From Enterobacter cloacae (GTDB lineage Bacteria > Pseudomonadota > Gammaproteobacteria > Enterobacterales > Enterobacteriaceae), in the NCBI GenBank assembly GCA_014169315.1, contig AP022133.1, positions 4,154,001 to 4,218,000 on the forward strand: a DNA stretch of 64,000 nt, in the 5' to 3' direction. Within the stretch, counting starts at the first letter, position 1, and each line of letters opens with the position of its first letter. The notes below the pieces were generated by a model. The model saw only the letters and a program-made list of their open reading frames with translations, was not told where the DNA came from and did not search any database. Of the stretch, positions 47,267-59,545 are shown piece after piece. Both the position numbers and the translations under genes were made by a program.

Positions 47267-49819
47267 GTGAAGTTCGTAAAGTATTTATTAATCCTTGCAG
47301 TCTGTTGCATTCTGCTGGGAGCAGGCTCGATTTATGGTTTGTACAAATATATTGAGCCACAGCTACCTGATGTCGCCACGCTTCGTGATGTGCGGCTCCA
47401 GATCCCTATGCAGGTCTATAGCGCCGACGGTGAGTTGATGGCGCAATATGGCGAAAAGCGCCGTATTCCACTGACCTTAAAACAAATTCCACCCACAATG
47501 GTGAAAGCGTTTATCGCCACCGAGGACAGCCGTTTCTACGAGCACCACGGTGTCGACCCGGTGGGGATTTTCCGTGCCGCAAGCGTTGCGCTGTTCTCAG
47601 GCCATGCCTCTCAGGGGGCAAGTACGATTACACAGCAGCTGGCGCGTAACTTCTTCCTCAGCCCTGAAAAGACGCTGATGCGTAAGATCAAAGAGGTGTT
47701 CCTCGCGATCCGCATTGAGCAGTTGCTGAGCAAGGACGAGATCCTTGAGCTTTACCTCAACAAGATCTATCTGGGTTACCGCGCCTATGGTGTGGGGGCT
47801 GCCGCGCAGGTCTATTTCGGTAAACCTGTAGAGCAGTTGACGCTTAGCGAAATGGCGACCATCGCGGGTCTGCCTAAAGCACCATCCACGTTTAACCCGC
47901 TCTACTCGCTCGATCGCGCCACCGCGCGTCGTAACGTTGTCTTGTCACGCATGTTGAGCGAAGGCTACATCAGCCAGACCGAATACAACCAGGCGCGCAA
48001 CGATGTCATCGATGCAAACTACCATGCGCCTGAAATTGCCTTTGCGTCACCGTATCTCACGGAGATGGTTCGCCAGGACATGGTGAACCGCTATGGTGAA
48101 AGCGCCTATGAAGATGGTTATCGTGTTTACACCACGATCACCCGTAAGGTGCAGCAGGCGGCGCAGGAGGCGGTGCGCAATAACGTGATGGACTACGACA
48201 TGCGTCACGGTTATCGCGGCCCGTCAAACGTGCTGTGGAAAGTGGGCGAAAGCGCATGGGACAGCAAAAAAATCACCCATTCACTGAAAGCGTTACCAAC
48301 CTATGGCCCGCTGTTGCCTGCGGTGGTGACTCAGGCCGACCCACAGGAAGCGGTCGCGATGATCGCCGATGGAACGTCGGTATCCCTGCGTATGGACGGG
48401 ATCCGCTGGGCACGGCCTTATCGTTCTGACACCCTGCAAGGCCCGACGCCGCGCAAAGTGACCGATGCCGTACAGACCGGACAGCAAATCTGGGTACGTC
48501 AGGTTGGCGATGCCTGGTGGCTGGCGCAGGTGCCAGACGTAAACTCCGCGCTGGTTTCCATTAATCCGCAGAACGGTGCCGTGATGGCGCTGGTCGGTGG
48601 GTTTGATTTCAACCAGAGCAAATTTAACCGCGCAACCCAGGCACTGCGTCAGGTCGGCTCCAATATCAAGCCATTCCTGTACACCGCCGCGATGGACAAA
48701 GGGTTGACCCTTGCCAGTATGCTTAATGACGTACCTATCTCGCGCTGGGATGCAGGTGCCGGTTCTGACTGGCAGCCGAAGAACTCCCCGGCGGAATATG
48801 CCGGCCCAATCCGTCTTCGTCAGGGTCTGGGGCAGTCGAAAAACGTGGTGATGGTTCGTGCGATGCGTGCGATGGGCGTTGACTATGCGGCACAGTACCT
48901 GCAACGTTTCGGTTTCCCGGCACAGAACATTGTCCATACCGAATCGCTGGCACTCGGCTCCGCATCCTTCACGCCGCTTCAGGTCGCTCGTGGGTACTCG
49001 GTGATGGCCAACGGCGGGTTCCTGATTGACCCGTACTACATCAGCAAAATCGAGAACGACCAGGGTGGTGTGCTGTTCGAAGCGAAGCCGAAAATTGCCT
49101 GTGCTGAATGCGACATTCCGGTGATTTACGGTGATACACCGAAATCCAACGTGCTTGAGAACAAGGACATGGAAGATGTTGCCGTGTCTCAGGAGCAGCA
49201 GAACACCGTCGTGCCTCAGCCTCAGCTGGAACAGGCTAACCAGGCGCTGGTTGCACAGAGCAGCGCTCAGGAATATGCCCCTCACGTGATCAACACGCCG
49301 TTGTCATTCCTGATCAAGAGCGCGCTGAACACCAATATCTTCGGTGAACCAGGCTGGCAGGGTACCGGCTGGCGTGCAGGGCGCGATTTACAGCGCCATG
49401 ACATCGGCGGTAAAACGGGGACAACCAACAGTTCGAAAGATGCATGGTTCTCCGGTTACGGCCCTGGCGTCGTGACCTCGGTGTGGATCGGCTTTGACGA
49501 TCATCGCCGTGATTTAGGCCGCACCACGGCCTCTGGCGCGATTAAAGATCAGATTTCCGGTTACGAAGGCGGGGCGAAGAGTGCGCAACCGGCCTGGGAT
49601 GCGTATATGAAAGCAGTTCTGGAAGGTGTTCCGGAACAGCCGCTGACCCCACCACCGGGCGTCGTCACGGTCAATATCGACCGTAGCACCGGGCAGTTAG
49701 CCAATGGTGGTAACAGCCGTGAAGAGTATTTCATCGAGGGTACACAGCCAACCACGCAGGCGGTGCATGAGGTGGGTACAGAGATTATTGATAACGGCGA
49801 AACGCACGAACTGTTCTGA
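47267..49819 (+). CDS. mrcA: Penicillin-binding protein 1A
   Basis: Bifunctional class-A peptidoglycan synthase. Start chosen at GTG 47267 (850 residues, beginning MKFVKYLLILAVCCILLGAG); a GTG eight codons upstream (47243) is possible. Membrane anchor 5-27; glycosyltransferase domain with E86 in ATEDSRFYEHHG and QGASTITQQLARN; OB-like insert; transpeptidase with acyl-serine in GSNIKPF (about 465), SKN-type QSKNVV and KTGTTN. Divergent from hofM as in E. coli. Confidence 0.97.
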   Translation: MKFVKYLLILAVCCILLGAGSIYGLYKYIEPQLPDVATLRDVRLQIPMQVYSADGELMAQYGEKRRIPLTLKQIPPTMVKAFIATEDSRFYEHHGVDPVGIFRAASVALFSGHASQGASTITQQLARNFFLSPEKTLMRKIKEVFLAIRIEQLLSKDEILELYLNKIYLGYRAYGVGAAAQVYFGKPVEQLTLSEMATIAGLPKAPSTFNPLYSLDRATARRNVVLSRMLSEGYISQTEYNQARNDVIDANYHAPEIAFASPYLTEMVRQDMVNRYGESAYEDGYRVYTTITRKVQQAAQEAVRNNVMDYDMRHGYRGPSNVLWKVGESAWDSKKITHSLKALPTYGPLLPAVVTQADPQEAVAMIADGTSVSLRMDGIRWARPYRSDTLQGPTPRKVTDAVQTGQQIWVRQVGDAWWLAQVPDVNSALVSINPQNGAVMALVGGFDFNQSKFNRATQALRQVGSNIKPFLYTAAMDKGLTLASMLNDVPISRWDAGAGSDWQPKNSPAEYAGPIRLRQGLGQSKNVVMVRAMRAMGVDYAAQYLQRFGFPAQNIVHTESLALGSASFTPLQVARGYSVMANGGFLIDPYYISKIENDQGGVLFEAKPKIACAECDIPVIYGDTPKSNVLENKDMEDVAVSQEQQNTVVPQPQLEQANQALVAQSSAQEYAPHVINTPLSFLIKSALNTNIFGEPGWQGTGWRAGRDLQRHDIGGKTGTTNSSKDAWFSGYGPGVVTSVWIGFDDHRRDLGRTTASGAIKDQISGYEGGAKSAQPAWDAYMKAVLEGVPEQPLTPPPGVVTVNIDRSTGQLANGGNSREEYFIEGTQPTTQAVHEVGTEIIDNGETHELF

Positions 49820-49829
49820 CGTCTGGAAA

Positions 49830-49865
49830 AAAGCCGGGTGGTGGTCTCGCCTTACCCGGCCTACA
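49830..49865. repeat. REP element between mrcA and nudE
   Basis: GCCGGGTGGTGGTCTCGCC followed by TTACCCGGCCTACAG is the REP/PU palindrome. It lies in the convergent gap; the following AAAACGGCAACC..GGTTGCCGTTTTT (about 49875-49901) is a second hairpin with a T run that can terminate mrcA. Confidence 0.85.
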
Positions 49866-49913
49866 GCGTCAATGCAAAACGGCAACCAATGGTTGCCGTT
49901 TTTACTGGTTCCG

Positions 49914-50474
49914 CTACAAGCGCCCCTGTCCCTTCAACCACTCCCGAACCAGGAACAGCGCACTCACGTTGCGGGCTTCGTTAAAATCAGGATCTTCCAG
50001 CAAATCCATCAGATGTGCCAGCGGCCAGCGCACCTGCGGCAATGGCTCCGGCTCATCCCCTTCCAGCGATTCAGGATAGAGATCTTCAGCAACCACAATA
50101 TTCATTGAGCTGGAGAAATAGGACGGGGCCATGCTCAGTTTTTTCAGGAACGACAGCTCATTCGCACCAAAGCCGACCTCTTCTTTCAGCTCGCGGTTTG
50201 CCGCTTCAAACACCGTTTCACCCGGGTCAATAAGCCCTTTCGAGAACCCGAGTTCGTAAGATTCCGTGCCCACTGCATATTCGCGGATCAAAATCAGATG
50301 GTTATCGACGATAGGAATAATCATCACCGCTTCACGCGAAGAGGGGCGCATACGTTCATAAACGCGACGCACACCGTTGCTGAACTCCAGATCCACACTT
50401 TCAACATTAAACAGGCGTGATTTGGCGACTGTTTCAACATTCAGAATGGTGGGTTTTTGTAGTGGTTTGCTCAT
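49914..50474 (-). CDS. nudE: ADP compounds hydrolase NudE
   Basis: Nudix hydrolase cleaving ADP-ribose, NADH and related ADP compounds. 186 residues with the Nudix box GETVFEAANRELKEEVGF preceded by GLIDP. Single gene, convergent with mrcA, divergent from igaA. The 517-base gap to igaA contains a structured repeat described separately. Confidence 0.95.
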   Translation of the reverse strand: MSKPLQKPTILNVETVAKSRLFNVESVDLEFSNGVRRVYERMRPSSREAVMIIPIVDNHLILIREYAVGTESYELGFSKGLIDPGETVFEAANRELKEEVGFGANELSFLKKLSMAPSYFSSSMNIVVAEDLYPESLEGDEPEPLPQVRWPLAHLMDLLEDPDFNEARNVSALFLVREWLKGQGRL

Positions 50475-50778
50475 CTTGATGGGTCTTTAGTGTGTGAACT
50501 GGCTTTATTGTGCGATATGCCGCACGGTTTCGGCAATGTCAATTGTTCTTTATTTACATTTGTGCAACGTAACAAGAATCAATCCTCAATTCAAAACAAA
50601 AGTCAAGAGGTTGAAATGTTTCCAGGAATTTGCTGATATCGCGCCTTGACAGGCTTTGCTATCATCATCGGCTACTGGGATGTGCTTCAAAATGCTCAAG
50701 TCGACTCCATACTTGCCGATAGCCAACCACAGACTCTCATTCATTGTTAAAGGTGCAATTGATTTTACCAAAAATAAT
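50475..50778. other. Non-coding gap between nudE and the igaA-proximal repeat
   Basis: A/T-rich sequence without a convincing gene; short frames on both strands lack an RBS and family resemblance. A TTGACA occurs at 50646-50651 but no good -10 lies 16-18 bases downstream. It presumably holds the nudE and igaA promoters. Confidence 0.5.
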
Positions 50779-50955
50779 TCGAGTTGCATGAAGGCGGCGA
50801 CGCGGCGACTCCCCGGAAACATACATAAGTATATAACTGGGGTGAGCGAGGACAAACTGGCTTTGCCAGTTTGAACAGCGCTTGCGCTGGCCCCGAAGGG
50901 GCGAGACCACAGGCCGGGTCAAGCCAACGCACAGGCAACCTGAAGTATGACGGGT
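50779..50955 (+). repeat. Composite intergenic repeat with extra hairpins upstream of igaA
   Basis: Same framework as the repeat at 12566 (TTCGAGTTGCATGAAGGCGGC at the start, GAAGTATGACGGGTA at the end, CCCC...GGGG stem enclosing ATAC-ATAA-GTAT). Between GGGGTGAGCGA and GCCAACGCAC it carries about 65 additional bases forming consecutive hairpins: AAACTGGC-TTT-GCCAGTTT (50854-50872), CAGCGC-TT-GCGCTG (50876-50889), GCCCC-GAA-GGGGC (50890-50902). It ends 36 bases before the igaA start, so it may be transcribed. Confidence 0.65.
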
Positions 50956-50991
50956 AAACACCTGTAAGAAGATAAGTAAGATGGGGAAAGC

Positions 50992-53130
50992 ATGAGCACC
51001 ATTTTGATTGTTCTCGCTGCTATGCTGGCCGGCGTGTTGATTGCAGGGTGGGCGTACAGGCGTCGCGTACAGCGACGATACCGGCTACCTTTTTTAAATG
51101 CCTTTGCTGGTGCGACGACGCGCAAACTCACGCCAGAAGAGCGTGCTACCGTTGAAAATTATCTCGAGACACTGAACCGTTCTCAGCTAACGCCTGGGCC
51201 AACGGGAGCCAGTTCTGCTCCGGTATCACTCACTCTGAACGCACAAAGTAACACCGTGCTTTGCGTGACGCGTTCAATCACCCGCTATGGCATCACCACC
51301 GACGATCCCAACAAATGGCTCTACTATCTTGATTCCGTTGAAGTGCATCTTCCCCCCTTCTGGGAACAGTACATTACCGACGAAAACAACGTTGAGCTGA
51401 TCCATACCGACTCGTTACCGCTGGTTATCTCGCTTAACGGCCATACCCTGAGTGAATATGTTCAGGAAGCACCACGCTTTGCACTGGAACGGGCAAGTGC
51501 GACCCAGGCTTCCATTCGCGGCGAAGAGACAGAGCAGATTGAGCTGTTGAACATCCGCCAGGAGACGCGTGAAGAGTACACCCTGAACCGCACGGATGGC
51601 ATTCGTGAAGCGATACTGATCGTTACGGCTTTCCTGCTCTTTTTCATCTGCCTGCTGACACCAGATGTGTTTGTCCCGTGGCTGGCGGGCAGTGGCGTTC
51701 TGCTTCTGGCGGCCGGGCTGTGGGGGTTATTTGCCCCACCAGCAAAAACATCGTTACGAGAAATTCACTGCCTGCGCGGAACGCCTAAACGCTGGGGTCT
51801 GTTCGGTGAGAACGATCAGGAGCATATCAACAATATCTCGCTCGGTATTATCGATCTCATCTACCCGCGCCACTGGCAGCCGTGGATTGCCCAGGATTTA
51901 GGGCAAAAAACGGATATTGATATCTACCTTGACCGCCACGTTGTGCGTCAGGGGCGCTATCTGTCCCTGCATGACGAAGTGAAAAACTTCCCGCTTCAGC
52001 ACTGGCTGCGCAGTGCGGTTATTGCTGGCGGGGCGGCGCTGGTCTTTGCCCTGCTGCTACTCTTTGTGCCGCTGGATATGCCCATCAAATTCACCCTGTC
52101 GTGGATTAAAGGCGCGCAAACCGTCGAAGCCACCAGCGTCAATAAGCTGGAAGAAGCAGGCGTGCGGGTGGGTGATACGCTGCGTCTTAAGGGAACCGGG
52201 ATGTGTAATATCCATACGCCAGGTACCTGGAACACGCGGCAGAACTCTCCGTTCATGCCGTTTGATTGCTCGCAAATTATCTGGAACGATGCGCCACCGC
52301 TGCCGTTGCCGGAGTCCGAAGTCGTCAATAAAGCGACAGCGCTCACCCAGACGGTCAACCGCCAGTTACACCCGAAACCGGATGATGATTCGCGCGTCAG
52401 CCCTGCCCTGCGCTCGGCTATTCAGAAATCGGGTATGGTGCTGCTGGACGACTTTGGCGAAATCGTACTGAAAACACAGGATTTATGTTCTTCTCAGAGT
52501 GAATGTGTACGCCTTAAAAACGCCCTCGTGAACCTCGGTAACAGCAAAGACTGGGATTCTCTGGTAAAGCGCGCCGAAACAGGACGACTGGACGGCGTAA
52601 ACGTGCTGCTGCGTCCGGTCAGTGCCGAATCGCTGGATAACCTGGTGGCCACCTCCACCGCGCCGTTCGTGATGCGTGAAACAACCCGTGCAGCCCAGGC
52701 GCTGAACAGCCCGGCACCGGGCGGGTTTGTGATTGTCAGCGATGAAGGTAGCGACCTGGTCGATCAGCCTTATCCACAGGTCGCGCTTTATGATTACCCT
52801 GCCCAGGAACAATGGGGTGAGTTTCAGCGTCTGGCACAGATGCTGATGCAAACCCCGTTCAGTGCGGAAGGGATTGTGACAAGTCTCTTCACCGACGCCA
52901 ACGGCACGCGCCATGTCAACCTGCACCGGATGCCAGACAGCGCCGGTTTGTGGCGTTATGTCGGCACATCCCTGCTGATGATTGCCATGCTGGTGTGTAT
53001 TTTCTGGAACGGTTTTATGGCACTGCGCCGCTATCAGCGTTCACGCACGCGGCTGGCCGACATCCAGCAATACTACGAAAATTGCCTCAATCCTAAACTG
53101 ATCCCCGCCCCTGAGAGCCTGATCGGATAA
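50992..53130 (+). CDS. igaA: IgaA, inner-membrane repressor of the Rcs phosphorelay
   Basis: Intracellular growth attenuator protein (E. coli YrfF); restrains RcsD and with RcsF senses envelope stress. 712 residues: membrane helix 2-22, cytoplasmic domain, helices near 205-245, another cytoplasmic region, helix near 342-364, a large periplasmic domain with two C-terminal cysteines of the RcsF-contact region (DLCSSQSECVRL), and a final helix near 655-675. Loss is usually lethal unless Rcs is inactive. Start ATG 50992 after GGGGAAAGC. Confidence 0.95.
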   Translation: MSTILIVLAAMLAGVLIAGWAYRRRVQRRYRLPFLNAFAGATTRKLTPEERATVENYLETLNRSQLTPGPTGASSAPVSLTLNAQSNTVLCVTRSITRYGITTDDPNKWLYYLDSVEVHLPPFWEQYITDENNVELIHTDSLPLVISLNGHTLSEYVQEAPRFALERASATQASIRGEETEQIELLNIRQETREEYTLNRTDGIREAILIVTAFLLFFICLLTPDVFVPWLAGSGVLLLAAGLWGLFAPPAKTSLREIHCLRGTPKRWGLFGENDQEHINNISLGIIDLIYPRHWQPWIAQDLGQKTDIDIYLDRHVVRQGRYLSLHDEVKNFPLQHWLRSAVIAGGAALVFALLLLFVPLDMPIKFTLSWIKGAQTVEATSVNKLEEAGVRVGDTLRLKGTGMCNIHTPGTWNTRQNSPFMPFDCSQIIWNDAPPLPLPESEVVNKATALTQTVNRQLHPKPDDDSRVSPALRSAIQKSGMVLLDDFGEIVLKTQDLCSSQSECVRLKNALVNLGNSKDWDSLVKRAETGRLDGVNVLLRPVSAESLDNLVATSTAPFVMRETTRAAQALNSPAPGGFVIVSDEGSDLVDQPYPQVALYDYPAQEQWGEFQRLAQMLMQTPFSAEGIVTSLFTDANGTRHVNLHRMPDSAGLWRYVGTSLLMIAMLVCIFWNGFMALRRYQRSRTRLADIQQYYENCLNPKLIPAPESLIG

Positions 53131-53195
53131 CGTCACTGCGCGACAAGTTGTGCTACCCTGTCGCGCACGTTTCTTCTGGCTGGAGTTCCCCCTTT

Positions 53196-53879
53196 ATGCA
53201 TCTTGATATCGCCTGGCAGGAGGTCGATACCGTCCTGCTGGATATGGACGGCACACTGCTCGATCTCGCCTTTGATAACTATTTCTGGCAAACGCTGGTA
53301 CCTGAAACCTATGGCGAACAACAGGGGATCTCCCCGGCAGAAGCGCAGGCGTTCATTCGTTCACAATATAGCGCGGTGCAGCATACGCTAAACTGGTACT
53401 GTCTGGACTACTGGAGTGAACGCCTCGGTCTGGATATTTGTGCCATGACCACCGCCCAGGGTCCGCGTGCCGTTCTGCGTGAGGATACCGTACCTTTCCT
53501 GGACGCGCTGAAAGCAAGCGGCAAGCGCCGTATTTTGCTGACCAACGCGCATCCACATAATCTGGCCGTGAAGCTGGAGCATACGGGTTTGGCTTCACAC
53601 CTTGATTTATTACTTTCCACCCACACATTTGGTTATCCGAAAGAGGATCAGCGGTTGTGGCATGCGGTGGCGGAAGAGACCGGTCTACAGCCAGAGCGCA
53701 CGCTGTTCATCGATGACAGTGAGCCGATTCTGGATTCCGCTGCAACGTTTGGTATTCGCTACTGTCTGGGCGTCACCAACCCTGATTCTGGCCTGGCGGA
53801 AAAAAGCTATCTGCGCCATCCGGGGCTGAACGACTATCGCCGGATGATCCCCTCACTGACCGTGAAGGAGACGCCATGA
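53196..53879 (+). CDS. yrfG: GMP/IMP nucleotidase YrfG (HAD family)
   Basis: Soluble HAD phosphatase active on purine nucleoside monophosphates in E. coli. 227 residues from MHLDIAWQEVDTVLLDMDGT at ATG 53196; a 16-residue upstream extension is rejected. HAD motif I LLDMDGTLLDL, motif II LLTNAHPHN, motif III GYPKED, motif IV FIDDSEPILD. Overlaps hslR by four bases (ATGA). Confidence 0.95.
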   Translation: MHLDIAWQEVDTVLLDMDGTLLDLAFDNYFWQTLVPETYGEQQGISPAEAQAFIRSQYSAVQHTLNWYCLDYWSERLGLDICAMTTAQGPRAVLREDTVPFLDALKASGKRRILLTNAHPHNLAVKLEHTGLASHLDLLLSTHTFGYPKEDQRLWHAVAEETGLQPERTLFIDDSEPILDSAATFGIRYCLGVTNPDSGLAEKSYLRHPGLNDYRRMIPSLTVKETP

Positions 53880-54277
53880 AAGAAAAACCCACTGATGGGG
53901 TAAGACTGGATAAATGGCTGTGGGCTGCCCGTTTTTATAAAACGCGCGCCCTTGCCCGTGAAATGGTCGACGGCGGAAAAGTGCATTACAACGGTCAGCG
54001 CAGCAAGCCGGGCAAGCTGGTTGAACTGAATGCCACCTTAACACTGCGTCAGGGCAACGATGACCGAACGGTGGTGATTAAAGCCATTACCGAACAACGG
54101 CGGCCTGCAACGGAAGCCGTGCTGCTGTATGAAGAGACGGCTGAAAGCATTGAAAAGCGCGAGAAGACCGCGCTGGCGCGCAAAATGAACGCACTGACAA
54201 TGCCACACCCGGACCGGCGACCGGATAAAAAAGAGCGCCGCGATCTGATGAAATTTAAACACGGTGAGACCGAGTAA
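53876..54277 (+). CDS. hslR: Heat-shock protein Hsp15 (ribosome recycling, S4 domain)
   Basis: Binds free 50S subunits carrying peptidyl-tRNA and helps rescue stalled chains. 133 residues; S4 RNA-binding domain near 9-70 ([32 protein letters not shown]), then a basic C-terminal helix. Lies between yrfG and hslO, as in E. coli where it is heat-inducible; I did not identify a sigma-32 promoter. Confidence 0.96.
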   Translation: MKEKPTDGVRLDKWLWAARFYKTRALAREMVDGGKVHYNGQRSKPGKLVELNATLTLRQGNDDRTVVIKAITEQRRPATEAVLLYEETAESIEKREKTALARKMNALTMPHPDRRPDKKERRDLMKFKHGETE

Positions 54278-54302
54278 CCCCTCACCTGCACGAGAGACTA
54301 TT

Positions 54303-55181
54303 ATGGCCCAACACGACCAATTACACCGTTATCTGTTTGAACAATTCGCCGTGCGCGGCGAGCTGGTCACCGTATCCGAAACCTGGAAACAGATTCTGGA
54401 AAACCACAACTACCCGCTGCCGGTGAAAACCCTGTTGGGCGAACTGCTGGTTGCCACCAGCCTGCTGACCGCGACGCTGAAATTTGCCGGTGATATCACC
54501 GTGCAGCTGCAGGGTGACGGTCCAATGACGTTGGCCGTGATCAATGGCAACAACCAGCAGCAAATGCGTGGTGTCGCACGCGTTCAGGGTGATGTTCCTG
54601 AGAATGCGGATCTGAAGACGCTGGTCGGTAATGGCTACCTGGTGATCACCATCTCCCCAGAAGAAGGTGAGCGCTATCAGGGTGTTGTCGGTCTGGAAGG
54701 TGATACCCTGGCCGCCTGTCTGGAAGATTACTTCATGCGTTCTGAACAGCTGCCAACCCGCCTGTTCATCCGCACCGGTGAAGTGGACGGTCAACCTGCT
54801 GCGGGCGGGATGCTGCTGCAGGTTCTGCCTGCGCAGGACGCGCAGACCAACGACTTCGAGCACCTGGCAACGCTGACAGAAACCATCAAAGCGGAAGAGC
54901 TGTTCAACCTGTCTGCGACCGATGTGCTGTGGCGTCTGTACCACGAAGAAGAAGTGACCGTTTACGATCCGCAGTCTGTGGAATTTAAATGCACCTGTTC
55001 CCGTGAGCGCTGCGCTGGCGCACTGAAAACCCTGCCAGATGAAGAGATCGACAGCATCATGGCGGAAGACGGTGAAATTGATATGCACTGTGACTACTGC
55101 GGTACGCACTACGTATTCAATTCGATGGATATCGCCGAGATCCGCAATAACGCCTCACCGGCGGATCCTCAGGTTCACTAA
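54303..55181 (+). CDS. hslO: Redox-regulated chaperone Hsp33
   Basis: Holdase activated by oxidation and unfolding. 292 residues from [20 protein letters not shown] at ATG 54303; an in-frame start inside hslR is rejected. The zinc/redox switch cysteines are intact: CTC ([10 protein letters not shown]) and CDYC ([10 protein letters not shown]) near 232-268. Downstream is an intergenic palindrome and the pckA regulatory region. Confidence 0.97.
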   Translation: MAQHDQLHRYLFEQFAVRGELVTVSETWKQILENHNYPLPVKTLLGELLVATSLLTATLKFAGDITVQLQGDGPMTLAVINGNNQQQMRGVARVQGDVPENADLKTLVGNGYLVITISPEEGERYQGVVGLEGDTLAACLEDYFMRSEQLPTRLFIRTGEVDGQPAAGGMLLQVLPAQDAQTNDFEHLATLTETIKAEELFNLSATDVLWRLYHEEEVTVYDPQSVEFKCTCSRERCAGALKTLPDEEIDSIMAEDGEIDMHCDYCGTHYVFNSMDIAEIRNNASPADPQVH

Positions 55182-55189
55182 AACTGTGC

Positions 55190-55236
55190 TCCTCACCCTG
55201 CCCTCTCCCCGTTGCGGAGAGGGTCAGGATGAGGGG
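55190..55236. repeat. CCCTCTCCC-type repeat after hslO
   Basis: CCCTCTCCCC-GTTGC-GGAGAGGG, framed by CCTCACCCTG and GGATGAGGGG, which also pair. One of the dispersed family. Confidence 0.8.
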
Positions 55237-55403
55237 TAAATCTCCCGCCCAAGCTGAATCGCATTTCATACTGTAACTCTTACGTAATTTTCCAACATGT
55301 ATGCGATTACATTCACATTCCTTCCGATAAAATCACCAGTCTTTAACCTTTTAAGAACATTTTCCCCAACCAAAAAGCGATTCCTGCGATAATCTGCCCG
55401 CCC

Positions 55404-55419
55404 TGTGACTGGAGTCGCA
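55404..55419. promoter_or_regulatory. CRP-like site upstream of pckA
   Basis: TGTGACTGGAGTCGCA has a perfect left TGTGA half and a 4/5 right half with correct spacing, 120 bases before the pckA ATG. pckA is under catabolite control in enterobacteria. The rest of 55237-55538 is a leader and promoter region with no gene. Confidence 0.6.
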
Positions 55420-55538
55420 GCGTTTTCCGTTAGTAAGGGTTTTGTCCAGATACGTAAATCTATGAGCCCCGTCGCGGTTAACAACCTCAGAAAAACCCTA
55501 CAATTTCAGGCAGTACATATTGGCTAAGGAGCAGTGAT

Positions 55539-57155
55539 ATGCGTGTTACTGGTTTAACCCCGCAAGATCTCAAGGCTTATGGTATTCACGACGTCCAGGA
55601 AGTGGTCTACAACCCCGACTACGATACGCTGTATCAGGAAGAGCTCAATCCAGCACTGGAAGGATACGAGCGAGGTGTGTTGACGAACCTTGGTGCTATC
55701 GCCGTCGATACCGGTATCTTTACCGGTCGTTCGCCGAAAGATAAGTATATCGTCCGAGACGAAACCACCCGCGACACGCTGTGGTGGGCAGATAAAGGCA
55801 AAGGGAAGAACGATAACAAACCGCTCTCCCCGGAAACCTGGCAGCATCTGAAAGGGCTCGTCACTCACCAACTCTCTAACAAGCGTCTGTTTATTATCGA
55901 TGCTTTCTGCGGCGCTAACGCCGACACCCGACTTTCCGTGCGTTTTATCACCGAAGTGGCCTGGCAGGCGCATTTCGTGAAAAACATGTTTATTCGTCCA
56001 ACCGACGAAGAGCTGAAGAATTTCACGCCTGACTTCATCGTGATGAACGGTGCGAAATGCACTAACCCACAGTGGAAAGAGCAGGGTCTGAACTCTGAGA
56101 ACTTCATTGCCTTCAACCTCACCGAGCGTATCCAGCTGATTGGCGGAACATGGTACGGCGGAGAGATGAAGAAAGGGATGTTCTCGGTGATGAACTACCT
56201 GCTGCCGCTGCGCGGTATCGCCTCCATGCACTGTTCAGCGAACGTGGGTGAAAAAGGCGATGTGGCCGTGTTCTTTGGCCTGTCCGGCACCGGTAAAACC
56301 ACCCTCTCCACCGATCCGAAACGCCGCCTGATTGGCGATGACGAACACGGCTGGGATGACGACGGTGTGTTTAACTTCGAAGGTGGCTGCTATGCGAAGA
56401 CCATTCGCCTGTCTGAAGAAGCAGAGCCGGATATCTTCCATGCCATCCGTCGCGATGCACTGCTGGAAAACGTCACCGTGCGTGCCGATGGCTCTATCGA
56501 CTTCGATGACGCATCAAAAACCGAAAACACCCGTGTTTCTTACCCTATCTACCACATCGACAATATCGTGAAACCGGTGTCGAAAGCGGGTCATGCCACG
56601 AAGGTGATTTTCCTGACGGCTGATGCATTCGGCGTGTTACCGCCAGTTTCTCGCCTGACCGCCAGCCAGACGCAGTATCACTTCCTCTCTGGTTTTACCG
56701 CCAAACTGGCGGGGACCGAGCGCGGCGTGACCGAGCCAACGCCAACCTTCTCCGCCTGCTTCGGCGCAGCGTTCCTGTCGCTGCACCCGACGCAGTACGC
56801 TGAAGTACTGGTGAAACGCATGCAGGCTTCTGGCGCACAGGCGTATCTGGTCAACACCGGCTGGAACGGTACAGGCAAGCGTATCTCCATTAAAGATACC
56901 CGCGCCATTATCGACGCCATTCTGGATGGTTCTCTGGATAACGCCGAAACCTTTACCCTGCCAATGTTTAACCTGGCGATCCCAACGCAACTGCCGGGCG
57001 TGGATACGCATATCCTCGACCCACGCAACACCTACGGCTCACCTGAGCAGTGGCGTGAAAAAGCGGAATCGCTGGCGAAACTGTTTATTGATAACTTCGA
57101 GAAGTATACCGATACACCAGCGGGTGAAGCGCTGGTGAGTGCAGGGCCAAGGTAA
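55539..57155 (+). CDS. pckA: Phosphoenolpyruvate carboxykinase (ATP)
   Basis: First committed step of gluconeogenesis: oxaloacetate + ATP to PEP + CO2 + ADP. 538 residues. P-loop (kinase 1a) [11 protein letters not shown]; kinase-2 region [24 protein letters not shown] with metal-binding aspartate; substrate arginine in [13 protein letters not shown]. Start ATG 55539 after AAGGAGCAGTGAT. Monocistronic, with a terminator right after the stop. Confidence 0.98.
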   Translation: MRVTGLTPQDLKAYGIHDVQEVVYNPDYDTLYQEELNPALEGYERGVLTNLGAIAVDTGIFTGRSPKDKYIVRDETTRDTLWWADKGKGKNDNKPLSPETWQHLKGLVTHQLSNKRLFIIDAFCGANADTRLSVRFITEVAWQAHFVKNMFIRPTDEELKNFTPDFIVMNGAKCTNPQWKEQGLNSENFIAFNLTERIQLIGGTWYGGEMKKGMFSVMNYLLPLRGIASMHCSANVGEKGDVAVFFGLSGTGKTTLSTDPKRRLIGDDEHGWDDDGVFNFEGGCYAKTIRLSEEAEPDIFHAIRRDALLENVTVRADGSIDFDDASKTENTRVSYPIYHIDNIVKPVSKAGHATKVIFLTADAFGVLPPVSRLTASQTQYHFLSGFTAKLAGTERGVTEPTPTFSACFGAAFLSLHPTQYAEVLVKRMQASGAQAYLVNTGWNGTGKRISIKDTRAIIDAILDGSLDNAETFTLPMFNLAIPTQLPGVDTHILDPRNTYGSPEQWREKAESLAKLFIDNFEKYTDTPAGEALVSAGPR

Positions 57156-57160
57156 AGGTA

Positions 57161-57186
57161 AAAAGGCAACGCAAGTTGCCTTTTTT
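57161..57186 (+). terminator. pckA intrinsic terminator
   Basis: AAAAGGCAAC-GCAA-GTTGCCTTTT, a 10-bp stem ending in a T run, five bases after the stop. Confidence 0.92.
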
Positions 57187-57196
57187 AATGTTTTCG

Positions 57197-57230
57197 CCCT
57201 CTCCCGGTGGGAGAGGGTCGGGTGAGGGCA
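57197..57230. repeat. CCCTCTCCC-type repeat between pckA and envZ
   Basis: CCCTCTCCC-GGT-GGGAGAGGG followed by TCGGGTGAGGGC. Lies in the convergent gap just beyond the pckA terminator. Confidence 0.82.
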
Positions 57231-57250
57231 TCAGACCGCACCTTTACTGT

Positions 57251-59313
<2,063 letters not shown>

Positions 59314-59545
59314 TGTATGTACTCCCAAAGGTTCGGATAGTCTAATAACAGCGTATTCTAAAAAAGTGCACGTGTTCGACCAGCTAATTCTGGTATAAAT
59401 TCTAGTCGAAATTGTTACAAAGCATATTTAACAGCAGCTTATCTGCACATTTCATCACATAAATCATTATTAATACTGTCTGTTAGACTATTTGATACGT
59501 AATGTGCGCAAGGTTTGCAATGAAGCCAGGTCTGAAGGTCACCGC

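Noticed and set aside
50586..50855. 89-codon minus-strand frame between nudE and igaA
   Set aside because: No RBS or homology recognised, and it runs across the structured repeat; most likely chance.
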